DNA of 64,000 bases from Symsagittifera roscoffensis (taxonomy: Eukaryota; Xenacoelomorpha; Acoela; Convolutidae). The stretch lies in the NCBI RefSeq assembly GCF_963678635.1, contig NC_087067.1, forward strand, positions 3,793,072 to 3,857,071, written 5' to 3'. The notes under the pieces were generated by a model that made no database searches, had not been told where the DNA came from, and saw only the letters and a program-made list of their open reading frames with translations. This document shows, in pieces, positions 9,720 to 18,410 of the stretch; position 1 is the first letter of the stretch; every line of letters starts with the position of its first letter. A program made the translations under genes and the position numbers.

Positions 9720-10688
9720 CAATTCAAAAATCCATCAAAAATTGCTACCCAACAGTCACAGAATCAGTCTTCACCGACATCATCCCAAGATAACCAAACA
9801 CCACCTTCAACTACTCAAAATCCTCAAACATCTACACGAATTTCTTTTCAAGACAATCCATACACTTTTGAAGAACGACATGCTCGTTTATCAGAACCAC
9901 TAGAACCAGTTCAACGACAAGCACCTTTAAGCGAACCAACATATAACCTATACCCAACACTACCACAAGAACTAAGTAGAATAAGAAATTCTAGTCAAAA
10001 CCAAAATACAGTCGAAATAAATAGACAAATTATACATCCTCGACGAAACAGAAATCTTCAAACTCCCCGAGTTCATTTTGATATACCTCAATCCCCATCA
10101 CAAAACACTCCAGAAAACCCCATTGGTATATTACCAGAAACCCCTACGCTTCTTTCACAACGTAGCACCTCAAGCCTACCATCAGATTACTTAGGTTCAA
10201 CACCAACATCTGAGCAAATACGTGAAAATCCTTTCAACCCCACAAACCAAACATCACGATTTCCATATTGGACTACACATTCATTTACACAAGGTGAACC
10301 AAATTTAGTCAATGACCCCATAGATATTTCTACGGATACAACAACATCCTCATCACTACCAGAAACATTATCACTACCATCAACACCATCAATAAGCCAG
10401 ATTTCACCACCACCTTTTAACTTAAATTTTCCAAATAATCTCGACGCCAGATATCGAGAACAATCATCAATAAATATTCCTTTAAGACTAGATTGGAATA
10501 CATTTACAGCACCTCCACCACTATTTGGACAACATCAAGAAAGTAACCGCCTATTTGGACAACATCAAGAAAGTAACCGAATTATTAATTTTTCTCCAAC
10601 TCCTTTTTCTAGTAATCTCAAATCAAAACATAAACCCTTCCCCTCGTACAGGACCACAAGATTTATTAGTAACACATTACGATTGTGA
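9720..10688 (+). CDS. Met-less 322-codon reading frame, Pro/Ser/Gln/Asn-rich
   Basis: Reading codons from 9720, just after the TAA at 9717-9719, gives an open frame to the TGA at 10686-10688 with no ATG in it. Composition is coding-like: rich in Pro, Ser, Thr, Gln and Asn, with recurring Pro-containing motifs. A frame of 322 codons without a stop in AT-rich DNA is unlikely by chance. The last 195 nt overlap the open envelope frame (from 10492). It ends with a 30-bp tandem duplication that gives a ten-residue repeat in both overlapping frames. Lack of a start codon implies it is a downstream exon reached by splicing, or uses non-AUG initiation. The product looks intrinsically disordered and resembles the N-terminal half of the 13,182 ORF only in composition. 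Confidence 0.5.
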   Translation, partial: QFKNPSKIATQQSQNQSSPTSSQDNQTPPSTTQNPQTSTRISFQDNPYTFEERHARLSEPLEPVQRQAPLSEPTYNLYPTLPQELSRIRNSSQNQNTVEINRQIIHPRRNRNLQTPRVHFDIPQSPSQNTPENPIGILPETPTLLSQRSTSSLPSDYLGSTPTSEQIRENPFNPTNQTSRFPYWTTHSFTQGEPNLVNDPIDISTDTTTSSSLPETLSLPSTPSISQISPPPFNLNFPNNLDARYREQSSINIPLRLDWNTFTAPPPLFGQHQESNRLFGQHQESNRIINFSPTPFSSNLKSKHKPFPSYRTTRFISNTLRL

Positions 10689-13185
10689 AGAAAATGAACA
10701 AAAAACACTACATAAATATGCAATAAATCAAGTATCACAATGTGAAACAGAACCACAAGCTATAGAAACCACAGATGTAATAGCAACACTCTATTCAAAA
10801 GCCCGAGCAACAACAGTTACAGGTTATAAATTCACAGCAACATTTTCCGAAAAGAAAGTACATTGTTCACAAGTCTCGAACGGAAACAAAAACCGACTTG
10901 ACCATGAATCATTCTATCAAAGTAATTTAGAACGTCTTTTACTTCTCAATCCCGACGATTGTAAAAATGAATTACTTAGACTAAACATCACACGAAATAA
11001 AAACTCCCAAAGAAAGTTAGTTAATTTTCAAGTTTTTCCAGACTCTGTACATCAATCACAACTTGAAAGACACCAAGGACATATAAAACTAGACGAAAAA
11101 TACCCGTATAACGGCGCACACGGACGATTAACCTATGACCTACACGATAAACATTGGATACCACACATTGGTATAAATGACCCATCAAACTGCAAAGCAG
11201 ACACAAAAAATAAAGGATACCAAGAAATAATGTTTTTTGATTGGAAAATACAACTCGAAAAAATACAACTAACACGAGATTTATCAGATAATACAATGAT
11301 CTATCAAGGAATCCGATTACCTTGTAAAAATGATCAAGGTTATTGCGACCCTACAACGAGAACACAAGCAACAATTGTTTGGTTCCCCGAAGATACATGT
11401 ACAACATTTCAAGTAGCAAAAATACACGCTCGTATGATAAAATTTCACGAAAAATATTTTATACAATCAATTCCATATGAACAAGTCCATCCATCACGAA
11501 AACTAAGTTCTAATTTTAGAAACATAGACAATATAGAAAATAAATTGACACGTTTTCAAATATATCAAGAAACAGAACTTGCATGTAAATACAGAAACCC
11601 ACTTCACAAAACACAATACTCTGAAATATTAGTTGAATACGAAAAAGGATTCGACATGACCACTGGAAAAGTAAAAATCGACCCATATGCCACAGGTCAT
11701 CCTCCAAACGAAGGAACATCCTATATACCAGTTAATTTTGAAAAAAGCAACGGACAACCTGGTGGACATCTAAAACCCCATGACACCAGAAGCACACGCT
11801 TACAAGAATTATCACTAATGAATACTACATATTTCGGTAATATCCACTATGATATTCATTTAGATATGAAACTAGATTATACAATTAGCCGAATTTTTCA
11901 AGAAATGTCACTCTCCGAATTAGAAACACTACACCAACTATGCGAATTAGAACGAACACAAATATTACAATCACTTGCACTAGCAGTGTTAAAAATACCC
12001 TATGCAGGATACTTATTATCTGGAAATAGATCAAATTTTTTAGACTATGAAGGAAACATCTTATGGTTTTATACTTGTACTAAAAAAATATCACCACTAT
12101 ACGTTTTTGAAGATAAAAGATGTTATAAAAGAATCCCTATCTTTTATAAGAATAAAGTACATTTCGTGGATACACTTTCACGAAGAACCTATTTCTGGGA
12201 TACCGCAGTCCCATGTGGATCAGAAAACAGCCACAATGTAGTACAACTAAACCCTGATGAAAATAAATATTATCTTCTCACTCCATATCCCACATTAATG
12301 CAATCACTCAAAAAATTTTCACCAGAAAGCATTCGCGCTATTGCTCGAAACCCAAATATAGACTTACAATCAATAGGAATCTATTCAAAATCAGATATTC
12401 AACATCACATTAGAACACAACAATTCCAAGAATTATTAACACAAATGGACACTATACAAAGACAATCAATAGACCAAAATTTACGCAAACTTGCAGAAAC
12501 CGCAGGATTTGCCGATATCTACACGCAAGACTATAGCGGATATTTTAAAGACATTAAAGATTATATATATCTAAACGGTGAAAAATACCGTCCCCAAGAT
12601 ATATCACCAATTAACATTTTTAGCTTTGTTACACTCAAAAATGAGATCCTCGATTTTCTAGGATGGCCCTATTACATCTTAGAAAAATTGACTATTTTAT
12701 ACGCAATGTTTAACTTTATTGGATTTCTTTTCTCACTTTTAAAAGGAATCTACAACACATGTGCTATACACACACAAGTAAACAGACAAGCAAGCGTAGC
12801 ACGCATACTCTTTGCAGGATTTTTTGGAATCTTTTCTACATCTATAAACAAAATTCTTTTAGACGCACAAATAAAAGAATATAACACAAAAATAGCAACA
12901 CGACAAAATACATACGACGAAGAACATAACAATGTAGACATAACGCCAACGGCACCACAATTACCACCCCTACCAAATAACCATCCACTATCCCTAGTCC
13001 CACGAAATTTTCGAAATTTAGCCATCACACATAATCCAAATTTTCGACTCACCACATCACAAAGTCCCATTCAACATATAATGACACACCAGTCACAAGA
13101 TGATAATACTTATGAACAAATTATTGAACAACCCCATACCACCGCTTTTCAGTCTCAAAATAATCATTTTTTTAGCCCACGATGA
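10525..13185 (+). CDS. env: Envelope-like class I membrane glycoprotein
   Basis: The 886-codon frame given here starts at a TTG; the frame is open from 10492 and no ATG precedes the mature part, so a spliced 5' exon or a non-AUG start is implied. A signal-peptide-like hydrophobic stretch is at residues 19-32. A Cys-rich ectodomain follows with N-glycosylation motifs (NIT, NTT, NRS). A compact segment at about 510-570 has spaced cysteines. Hydrophobic segments lie at about 709-748 and 759-780, followed by a Pro-rich tail. This is the layout of a viral fusion glycoprotein in the env position after pol. The cysteine pattern reminds me of glycoproteins of chuvirus-like negative-strand viruses, which other retroelements have captured; that is recall, not a search. 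I saw no clear furin site. The stop overlaps the next ATG (ATGA). Confidence 0.75.
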   Translation: MDNIKKVTAYLDNIKKVTELLIFLQLLFLVISNQNINPSPRTGPQDLLVTHYDCEENEQKTLHKYAINQVSQCETEPQAIETTDVIATLYSKARATTVTGYKFTATFSEKKVHCSQVSNGNKNRLDHESFYQSNLERLLLLNPDDCKNELLRLNITRNKNSQRKLVNFQVFPDSVHQSQLERHQGHIKLDEKYPYNGAHGRLTYDLHDKHWIPHIGINDPSNCKADTKNKGYQEIMFFDWKIQLEKIQLTRDLSDNTMIYQGIRLPCKNDQGYCDPTTRTQATIVWFPEDTCTTFQVAKIHARMIKFHEKYFIQSIPYEQVHPSRKLSSNFRNIDNIENKLTRFQIYQETELACKYRNPLHKTQYSEILVEYEKGFDMTTGKVKIDPYATGHPPNEGTSYIPVNFEKSNGQPGGHLKPHDTRSTRLQELSLMNTTYFGNIHYDIHLDMKLDYTISRIFQEMSLSELETLHQLCELERTQILQSLALAVLKIPYAGYLLSGNRSNFLDYEGNILWFYTCTKKISPLYVFEDKRCYKRIPIFYKNKVHFVDTLSRRTYFWDTAVPCGSENSHNVVQLNPDENKYYLLTPYPTLMQSLKKFSPESIRAIARNPNIDLQSIGIYSKSDIQHHIRTQQFQELLTQMDTIQRQSIDQNLRKLAETAGFADIYTQDYSGYFKDIKDYIYLNGEKYRPQDISPINIFSFVTLKNEILDFLGWPYYILEKLTILYAMFNFIGFLFSLLKGIYNTCAIHTQVNRQASVARILFAGFFGIFSTSINKILLDAQIKEYNTKIATRQNTYDEEHNNVDITPTAPQLPPLPNNHPLSLVPRNFRNLAITHNPNFRLTTSQSPIQHIMTHQSQDDNTYEQIIEQPHTTAFQSQNNHFFSPR

Positions 13186-14987
13186 GCCGCCAACTTGGAT
13201 CACTACACCGATCAAATTCCCACCCAACCAATCTTACCTCTCCAATCCCAATAATACCACTTTTTGCTTTTCCGCCACCCGATTTTTCACCTAGTAATGT
13301 AACATCAGGCATGAATTCCGACACTAATTCACACATCTCAGTTTTATATTCCATCTCACAACTCAATAACCCGAATATTGAAACCCCCGATGAATTTGCC
13401 GACTCAGAACCATCCCCATCCAATAATTTTCATAACTCTTCTAATTTTTCTCAACCCCCTTTTCAACCCATATTATCCAATAACCCTGACCCAATCACTC
13501 CCACACCCTCTTATGCTTCCCAAGTTACCCCAACCTACTCCTCATACCATTCTGACCAATCATCTCATTCTCCAGACACCCCTCGAATCTCCCCAGAGCT
13601 AGATAATTTTATTACCCTTCAACAACAACCCTACCACCTTAATACCCCAACCATAAACCAAATCTCCTCCACAATAAATTCATCCAACCCCCCTACCCCT
13701 ACACCCTCTTCAAATTATACTGAATCCTTAGCACCATCATCCACATCAACTGAATCTTCACTCAACACTAATAGAGCTTACCGCACTTTTAAAAGAAAGT
13801 TCCCCAACCATCCTTTCCCAGCAAAACCAGGAACAGCCCGTGAATACATCAACCACCCCAAGCATACTAACACAAAAGAATTTTTAGCCATCACCTTACC
13901 CTCATTCCCACAATACACCTTAAACACCCCCCACGACACTAACGAAACACGCAACTTTGTAGATGAATACGTTTTGATGCCCACTCTCTCTTGTACCTCA
14001 TATTATCATTTTACTAACCCTCTTTGCTTACCTTTATCTAACACTCACATCGATATAGAGCGAAATACGGACATGCTATATCGGCTCACTACACCACTAA
14101 CCGCTAGACAATTTACTTACGTTGGATATAAAAAATCACTAAAAACACACACTGCACCTAGAGCTAACGAATATACACTCGAATACTATGATCACAACAT
14201 CATCAGAGCTAACCAAGATCAATTCTTAGACGACGATCGCTTCGCTAATCCACAAATTACCGAGAAATTTTTCATCAAGACACCATATATATTTACACTA
14301 AACATCTTCGACCGAAAGTTTGATCACATTATTTCAGAAGCACTAACAGACACACAAGCATACGAAAGTTTTAAAGAACGCTTCCAAATATTTTCACTAA
14401 CCTTTCATTTCCTTGCACCACACGAAAGAGATTTACACTGCTCACACGATATTATGTTGCGCACTAAACAAACCCACACATATAGTTATTATCGCTTCAT
14501 CCAAAATCACTTTGACCTACACACACCCTCTAGACAACCACACCATCGTTTTCAATTCATTAATTCCAAATACACTTCACCATTTTTCCTAAATTTCACA
14601 TATTGCATTAAAGATACTAACCTTCATGGTATTCTTCGTAATTATGACCCCATAACCCAAATGTACATCTTCTGTCCCATCACCAAGACCTTCAACGCCG
14701 AAGAATCCCGACCCTTCCTTATCCCGCACGAGTTTGTACAACCTATAGAAATCCCAATTTTAGAATTCATCCACAACACTACATTCAATCACAAATTATA
14801 TAATCTAATCCAAAACACACCTTATGAGTTTGCAGTTGGCACTGAAGAACTAACCACTATCAAGGCACTCCAATTGCTTTGGCCACTGCTTCAGACTAAA
14901 AATATCATCCGCATCTTAGCTAAACTACTAACAACTTCAGAACTAATTCACGACATCTTCCCCCACGGTTTTTTCCCCGACGACTAA
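13182..14987 (+). CDS. Unknown 601-aa accessory protein after env
   Basis: The frame starts at the ATG of an ATGA overlap with the env stop. About residues 1-195 are low-complexity Ser/Thr/Pro/Asn-rich sequence. A basic patch follows (about 198-216), and then a globular-looking region to 601 rich in aromatic residues, His and Phe. No signal peptide, membrane helix, zinc finger or enzyme motif was recognised. The third codon positions are C-rich, unlike the A-rich codons of gag-pol, which may reflect a different origin. Retroviral genomes often keep regulatory genes in this 3' position, so a transactivator or packaging role is conceivable but unsupported. The stop is three bases before a strong splice donor. 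Confidence 0.7.
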   Translation: MSRQLGSLHRSNSHPTNLTSPIPIIPLFAFPPPDFSPSNVTSGMNSDTNSHISVLYSISQLNNPNIETPDEFADSEPSPSNNFHNSSNFSQPPFQPILSNNPDPITPTPSYASQVTPTYSSYHSDQSSHSPDTPRISPELDNFITLQQQPYHLNTPTINQISSTINSSNPPTPTPSSNYTESLAPSSTSTESSLNTNRAYRTFKRKFPNHPFPAKPGTAREYINHPKHTNTKEFLAITLPSFPQYTLNTPHDTNETRNFVDEYVLMPTLSCTSYYHFTNPLCLPLSNTHIDIERNTDMLYRLTTPLTARQFTYVGYKKSLKTHTAPRANEYTLEYYDHNIIRANQDQFLDDDRFANPQITEKFFIKTPYIFTLNIFDRKFDHIISEALTDTQAYESFKERFQIFSLTFHFLAPHERDLHCSHDIMLRTKQTHTYSYYRFIQNHFDLHTPSRQPHHRFQFINSKYTSPFFLNFTYCIKDTNLHGILRNYDPITQMYIFCPITKTFNAEESRPFLIPHEFVQPIEIPILEFIHNTTFNHKLYNLIQNTPYEFAVGTEELTTIKALQLLWPLLQTKNIIRILAKLLTTSELIHDIFPHGFFPDD

Positions 14988-14990
14988 CAG

Positions 14991-15071
14991 GTAAGTATGA
15001 ATTAAATGAATATTACTAACTAATTAAAATATTAAAAAAAACTCACCATACTTTATCCATGTTTTCTTTAG
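14991..15071 (+). other. Candidate 81-nt intron just after the last ORF
   Basis: CAG|GTAAGTATG at 14988-14999 is a near-perfect 5' splice site. TACTAAC at 15014-15020 is a textbook branch site, and a T-rich stretch ends in TTTCTTTAG at 15071. The intron begins three nt after the stop codon at 14985-14987, so splicing would not change the protein. Retention in a retroelement implies that genomic RNA escapes splicing. Confidence 0.5.
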
Positions 15072-15202
15072 ATTTTTAGCCTTCATCCGACAGTCACCTA
15101 CAAAAACCACAAAAAACAAATGAAGATCGCAAATTTCATCAAACAGATTTCAACAATTCTATTAATCTCTTACACTTATAAATTAATAAATTTAATACCA
15201 AT

Positions 15203-15343
15203 GCAGTAAATTCATTTCTAAAATTTTCCCCACAAGCAGTAAATCTAATTATGATGAAAATTTGTAACTTAAAATTCCCCCATAACTAGCAGTAAATTTC
15301 CAAATTCTATGCAGTAAATTAATAAAATGCAAATGCAGTACTA
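15203..15343 (+). repeat. Repeated GCAGTAAAT motif in 3' untranslated region
   Basis: GCAGTAAAT occurs exactly at 15203, 15236, 15289 and 15311, with a variant GCAGTACTA at 15335. The spacing is irregular, so this is a clustered motif, not a tandem repeat. It could be a protein-binding element in RNA or DNA of the retroelement. The sequence around it is A/T-rich and non-coding. Confidence 0.55.
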
Positions 15344-16496
15344 ACCTTTTGATATTCTCATTTATTCGCACAAAAATTCTATCCACACTCGCACAGCTCG
15401 CCCACGAAGAATTGTTTAAAATAATGAATTTCAGTTTCAAGTTTTCACACTCAACAACTCTAACATATAATAACATGTTTCAAACTTTCCTTTAACCCGG
15501 TTGGAAAGGAATCATATATTAAACAAAACTAACCAACGCAGCTTACTAAATACCACAAATCATAGAATAACAGCATGACTAAGAAAAGGAAACCAACGGT
15601 ACCCAAACCGGATTAACCCAGTTTAAAACTGGATAATTTATTCTTTTGAAGACTATTATAAAGTCTAAGAAAGAAATAATAAAACACAAAAAAGTCGAAA
15701 GACAAACCCATACCACGAACAATTTACTTTTTGGAAAAAGGACATAACCAACAAGACATAAGAAAAACCACAACAAACCCAACATAAAACGTTGTCACAT
15801 AACAGGACCCCTCACAAAAACCGCATGAAATCATACTCCCATTCCTGGCCTAACCCACCAGGAAGGACGTCCTGAGCATGCTCTATAGCCGGCCTAACCC
15901 ACCGCGCTACATCCACGCTTTGTGACCACACCTCTATTTCTAATAAGAGCTACTCAAGTGTGAGTAACTCTTCAAAATAACCGAACTAAAACAAAAAGCT
16001 TTTGTGAAAACAACTAACTAAAATCATAATTAAAAAATATTAAACTAATAAATGTTTTATAAAATGTAAATTACATTATGCAATACATAGATCAGAATAC
16101 AACACCAAGGACGAACATCTAAAGACAAAACGACCCCACTACACTCGAGAGAGAATGACCAACCACAATCGATATGCCACTCACAATCACAACTCAAAGG
16201 ATTTAGAGTACGACTTGACTTCGCAGAAAAGGACTTCATTGAACAAGACCAATGACCACCTCGATGTTCAAGTATACGTACAGATCCGAGTAACCAGGCA
16301 TCCCCTCCACGCACAATCTCCACGCCATTCCCAAACTAGATCAGACACAAAAGAAGTTCTCCACGCAGAACAGAAAAACCTGACATAGCCAACCATTCTG
16401 AAATCAGATTTGAGTTTGTTGCGAAGACTTAGTCGTTGTCACTAGAAGACACAACGTCTTATGTCTCTAACTCCAGCTTCCTGGAACTTCTTTAAC
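15344..16496 (+). other. 3' untranslated region with palindrome cluster
   Basis: About 1.15 kb without a convincing gene. At 15847-15859 and 15891-15903 the 13-mer GGCCTAACCCACC is repeated. Between the copies are two adjacent perfect 10-bp palindromes, AGGACGTCCT (15864-15873) and GAGCATGCTC (15874-15883). The reverse complement looks somewhat like the 5' part of a tRNA-derived SINE, so an inserted SINE is an alternative to a viral RNA structure. A 77-codon ORF at 16,155-16,388 has no recognisable features. Confidence 0.5.
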
Positions 16497-16520
16497 AAAA
16501 AGGAAACAGAAGAAATAAGA
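16497..16520 (+). promoter_or_regulatory. Polypurine tract before 3' LTR
   Basis: A 24-nt run of A and G with a single C and T, ending in AAATAAGA, is followed at once by TGTT, the usual LTR start. In retroelements this primes plus-strand DNA synthesis. No better purine run next to a TG was seen between the last ORF and 17,100. Confidence 0.65.
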
Positions 16521-17080
16521 TGTTCGCCAAACACCAACTTCCATCATCCATCCTTCGAATTGCAGAAGAACTATTCTAAAAAACTCTGTAAAACCCGGAT
16601 GGGTGGAACCTGATCTAAACTACATTTTATGATTGGATAAATTAGATATTTTACCAATGTAAAGTATTTAATATTAACCAATCATGATCCATCTAACTAA
16701 CAACCCACTTATTTGTAAGTGCTGAAGTTACTTGTAATTTCAGCACCAGAGAGATTTGAATTTAACTTAGAAATTAGTTGGACTCTCCCGAGCACTTCAG
16801 CAGCCGCAATAAACCAGTATACCCTAGATCTATTGAGCCTAGCAGAGACTAGTTAAACAACCTGAGACTAGATAGTATAAGAGTAAGATTAGGATCGGTA
16901 TTAGACTAAGAAGTTGCACGAATCTATCCGGCCGAAAATAAGATAGCGTGACGAGCAGACGGTGTACCCTATCCGAAATTACTCTATGAGTTATACACTC
17001 CAGTCCTAACTCAATAAGAATGGTTACTCGGTCAATTAGTGTGTGTGAATCAGCCATTAGAGTGAATACCCTTTAGCAAA
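16521..17080 (+). mobile_element. Candidate 3' LTR of the retrovirus-like element
   Basis: It starts TGTTCGCC directly after the polypurine tract. An AATAAA signal is at 16,808-16,813. A hairpin with perfect 8-bp arms, GTGCTGAA (16,719-16,726) and TTCAGCAC (16,739-16,746), lies upstream of it. The 3' edge is a guess: TTTAGCA near 17,080 is one CA-ending candidate. With the 5' LTR outside the window, neither the length nor the target duplication can be confirmed. Confidence 0.5.
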
Positions 17081-18410
17081 TTAGATCAGAATATTTTGTT
17101 TAAAATAGAACTGAAAAAAGCATTTAGGTTGAATTGGAAAAATTATACCAAATATGACCTGTTTCAATCAGCAATCAGCGCATTTTGTTCAAAGCGTCCA
17201 TTTACAATCAAACTTAAAGAACAGCTTGTGCGAAATTGAAGACAACATCGGGTAACTTAAGCTTTTTAAATGTTCAAAGTAGGTCTTTTTTGTAAATTAG
17301 ATTATAAAACATGTTCTTAAGGTTGTGGATTTTGTTAACTACTGTTTTCATTTAAGAGGGGGGCATGGTGTTCTACGGCTTGTATTTTTTACTTTCAAAA
17401 AAATGATCGAGGAGTTTTTCTAGGGCTGTTGAAAAAAAAAAACTCTTGAAATATTTTGCTGCCATTGGCTCCAAGGGGAAATGTTTTGCTGCCCAATGTG
17501 ATTTTTTCAATTTTTTTTGTCAAAATTATCCAACTTCTTTTTGAAACTACGAAATCTAAAACACAGACCTTTAAGGGTGATCGGAACTTTCAGGGCTTCA
17601 TCCTGATACGAGCAGTTTTTTACAGTTTCAAACAGAATGAGTTGACAAATCCGTTTGCTCATTTTAGTTCACATAAGTTATTAATCAAACAGCTCCAATA
17701 TGAGGCCCGATATAAACGTTGGCAATCAATGGTTGAACAAAACTGCTAGTCATACAGTTTCTATTTATGAAATTAATGCTCATTATACAAGTTCAAAGTT
17801 GATACAGTGTAAACCTTGCTTACTAGAACTTGCATGATTAAGAGTGAAATATAAACTGTTCTTGTTTGTTAATTTTAATTTCTCGTTATAAAAAGACTGT
17901 CTGACTACGGTATCAAATAAAATGAAAATTGACACAATTTTTTTTGGAAATTGTTTATCTGAAATTGGACATGATTTAACGTCTAAATGAAAATTGAATT
18001 TTTCCCCCATTTGGGATTTTTTGTATTGGAAATATTGGTAACCAATAAATTTTCAAAAATGAAAACTTCTGTGCAGTTCTTAACAATTTGTAAAATACAA
18101 AGCTCTCATTTGTCGGAAAACGGCAATTATTTTATTCAAAAAATACTTTAAACAATTCAGAGGAAATTTGACTGGAAAATGAATAAAAATTGTAAGCTTA
18201 AATTCTTTCCCATGGATTTGTATGACTAGGAATTTTTTGCTTGAAGTCAACTCAATTTACAAATCAAACGAGTTGAAACATTGGCAAATAACATCACAAA
18301 AAAAGAAAAATCTCAAGAACTGGAATTCCATATCATTTGTTCCACTAACTTCAGTCCGAGCAACAAAAGAACTTCAAGTTTTGGGGTTTGAGGGCCCGAT
18401 GCCTAATTCA
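17081..18410. other. Flanking AT-rich DNA with one hairpin-element fragment
   Basis: No gene is seen. At about 17,568-17,621 lies a decayed minus-strand head of the hairpin element described at 46,866: a partial copy of the CAGGGC...GCCCTG hairpin plus the GATACGAGCAG end. The rest is unassigned, with T-rich and A-rich runs. ORFs here up to 97 codons have no recognisable content. Confidence 0.5.

Larger units (their letters stand above)
1..17080 (+). mobile_element. Retrovirus-like Ty3/gypsy element, 5' LTR outside window
   Basis: The block from the first bases to about 17,080 reads as one LTR retroelement. Gag-Pol order is Gag, protease, reverse transcriptase, RNase H, integrase, the Ty3/gypsy and retrovirus order. 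An envelope-like ORF and several accessory ORFs follow, all on the + strand, then a polypurine tract and an LTR-like segment. The window begins downstream of the 5' LTR: no primer binding site or LTR copy is visible before the first ORF. The coding strand is A-rich and G-poor throughout, like lentiviral genomes, and this skew creates many spurious minus-strand ORFs. All long frames are open, so the insertion looks young. The right end is uncertain because the partner LTR and target duplication cannot be compared here. Confidence 0.85.
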
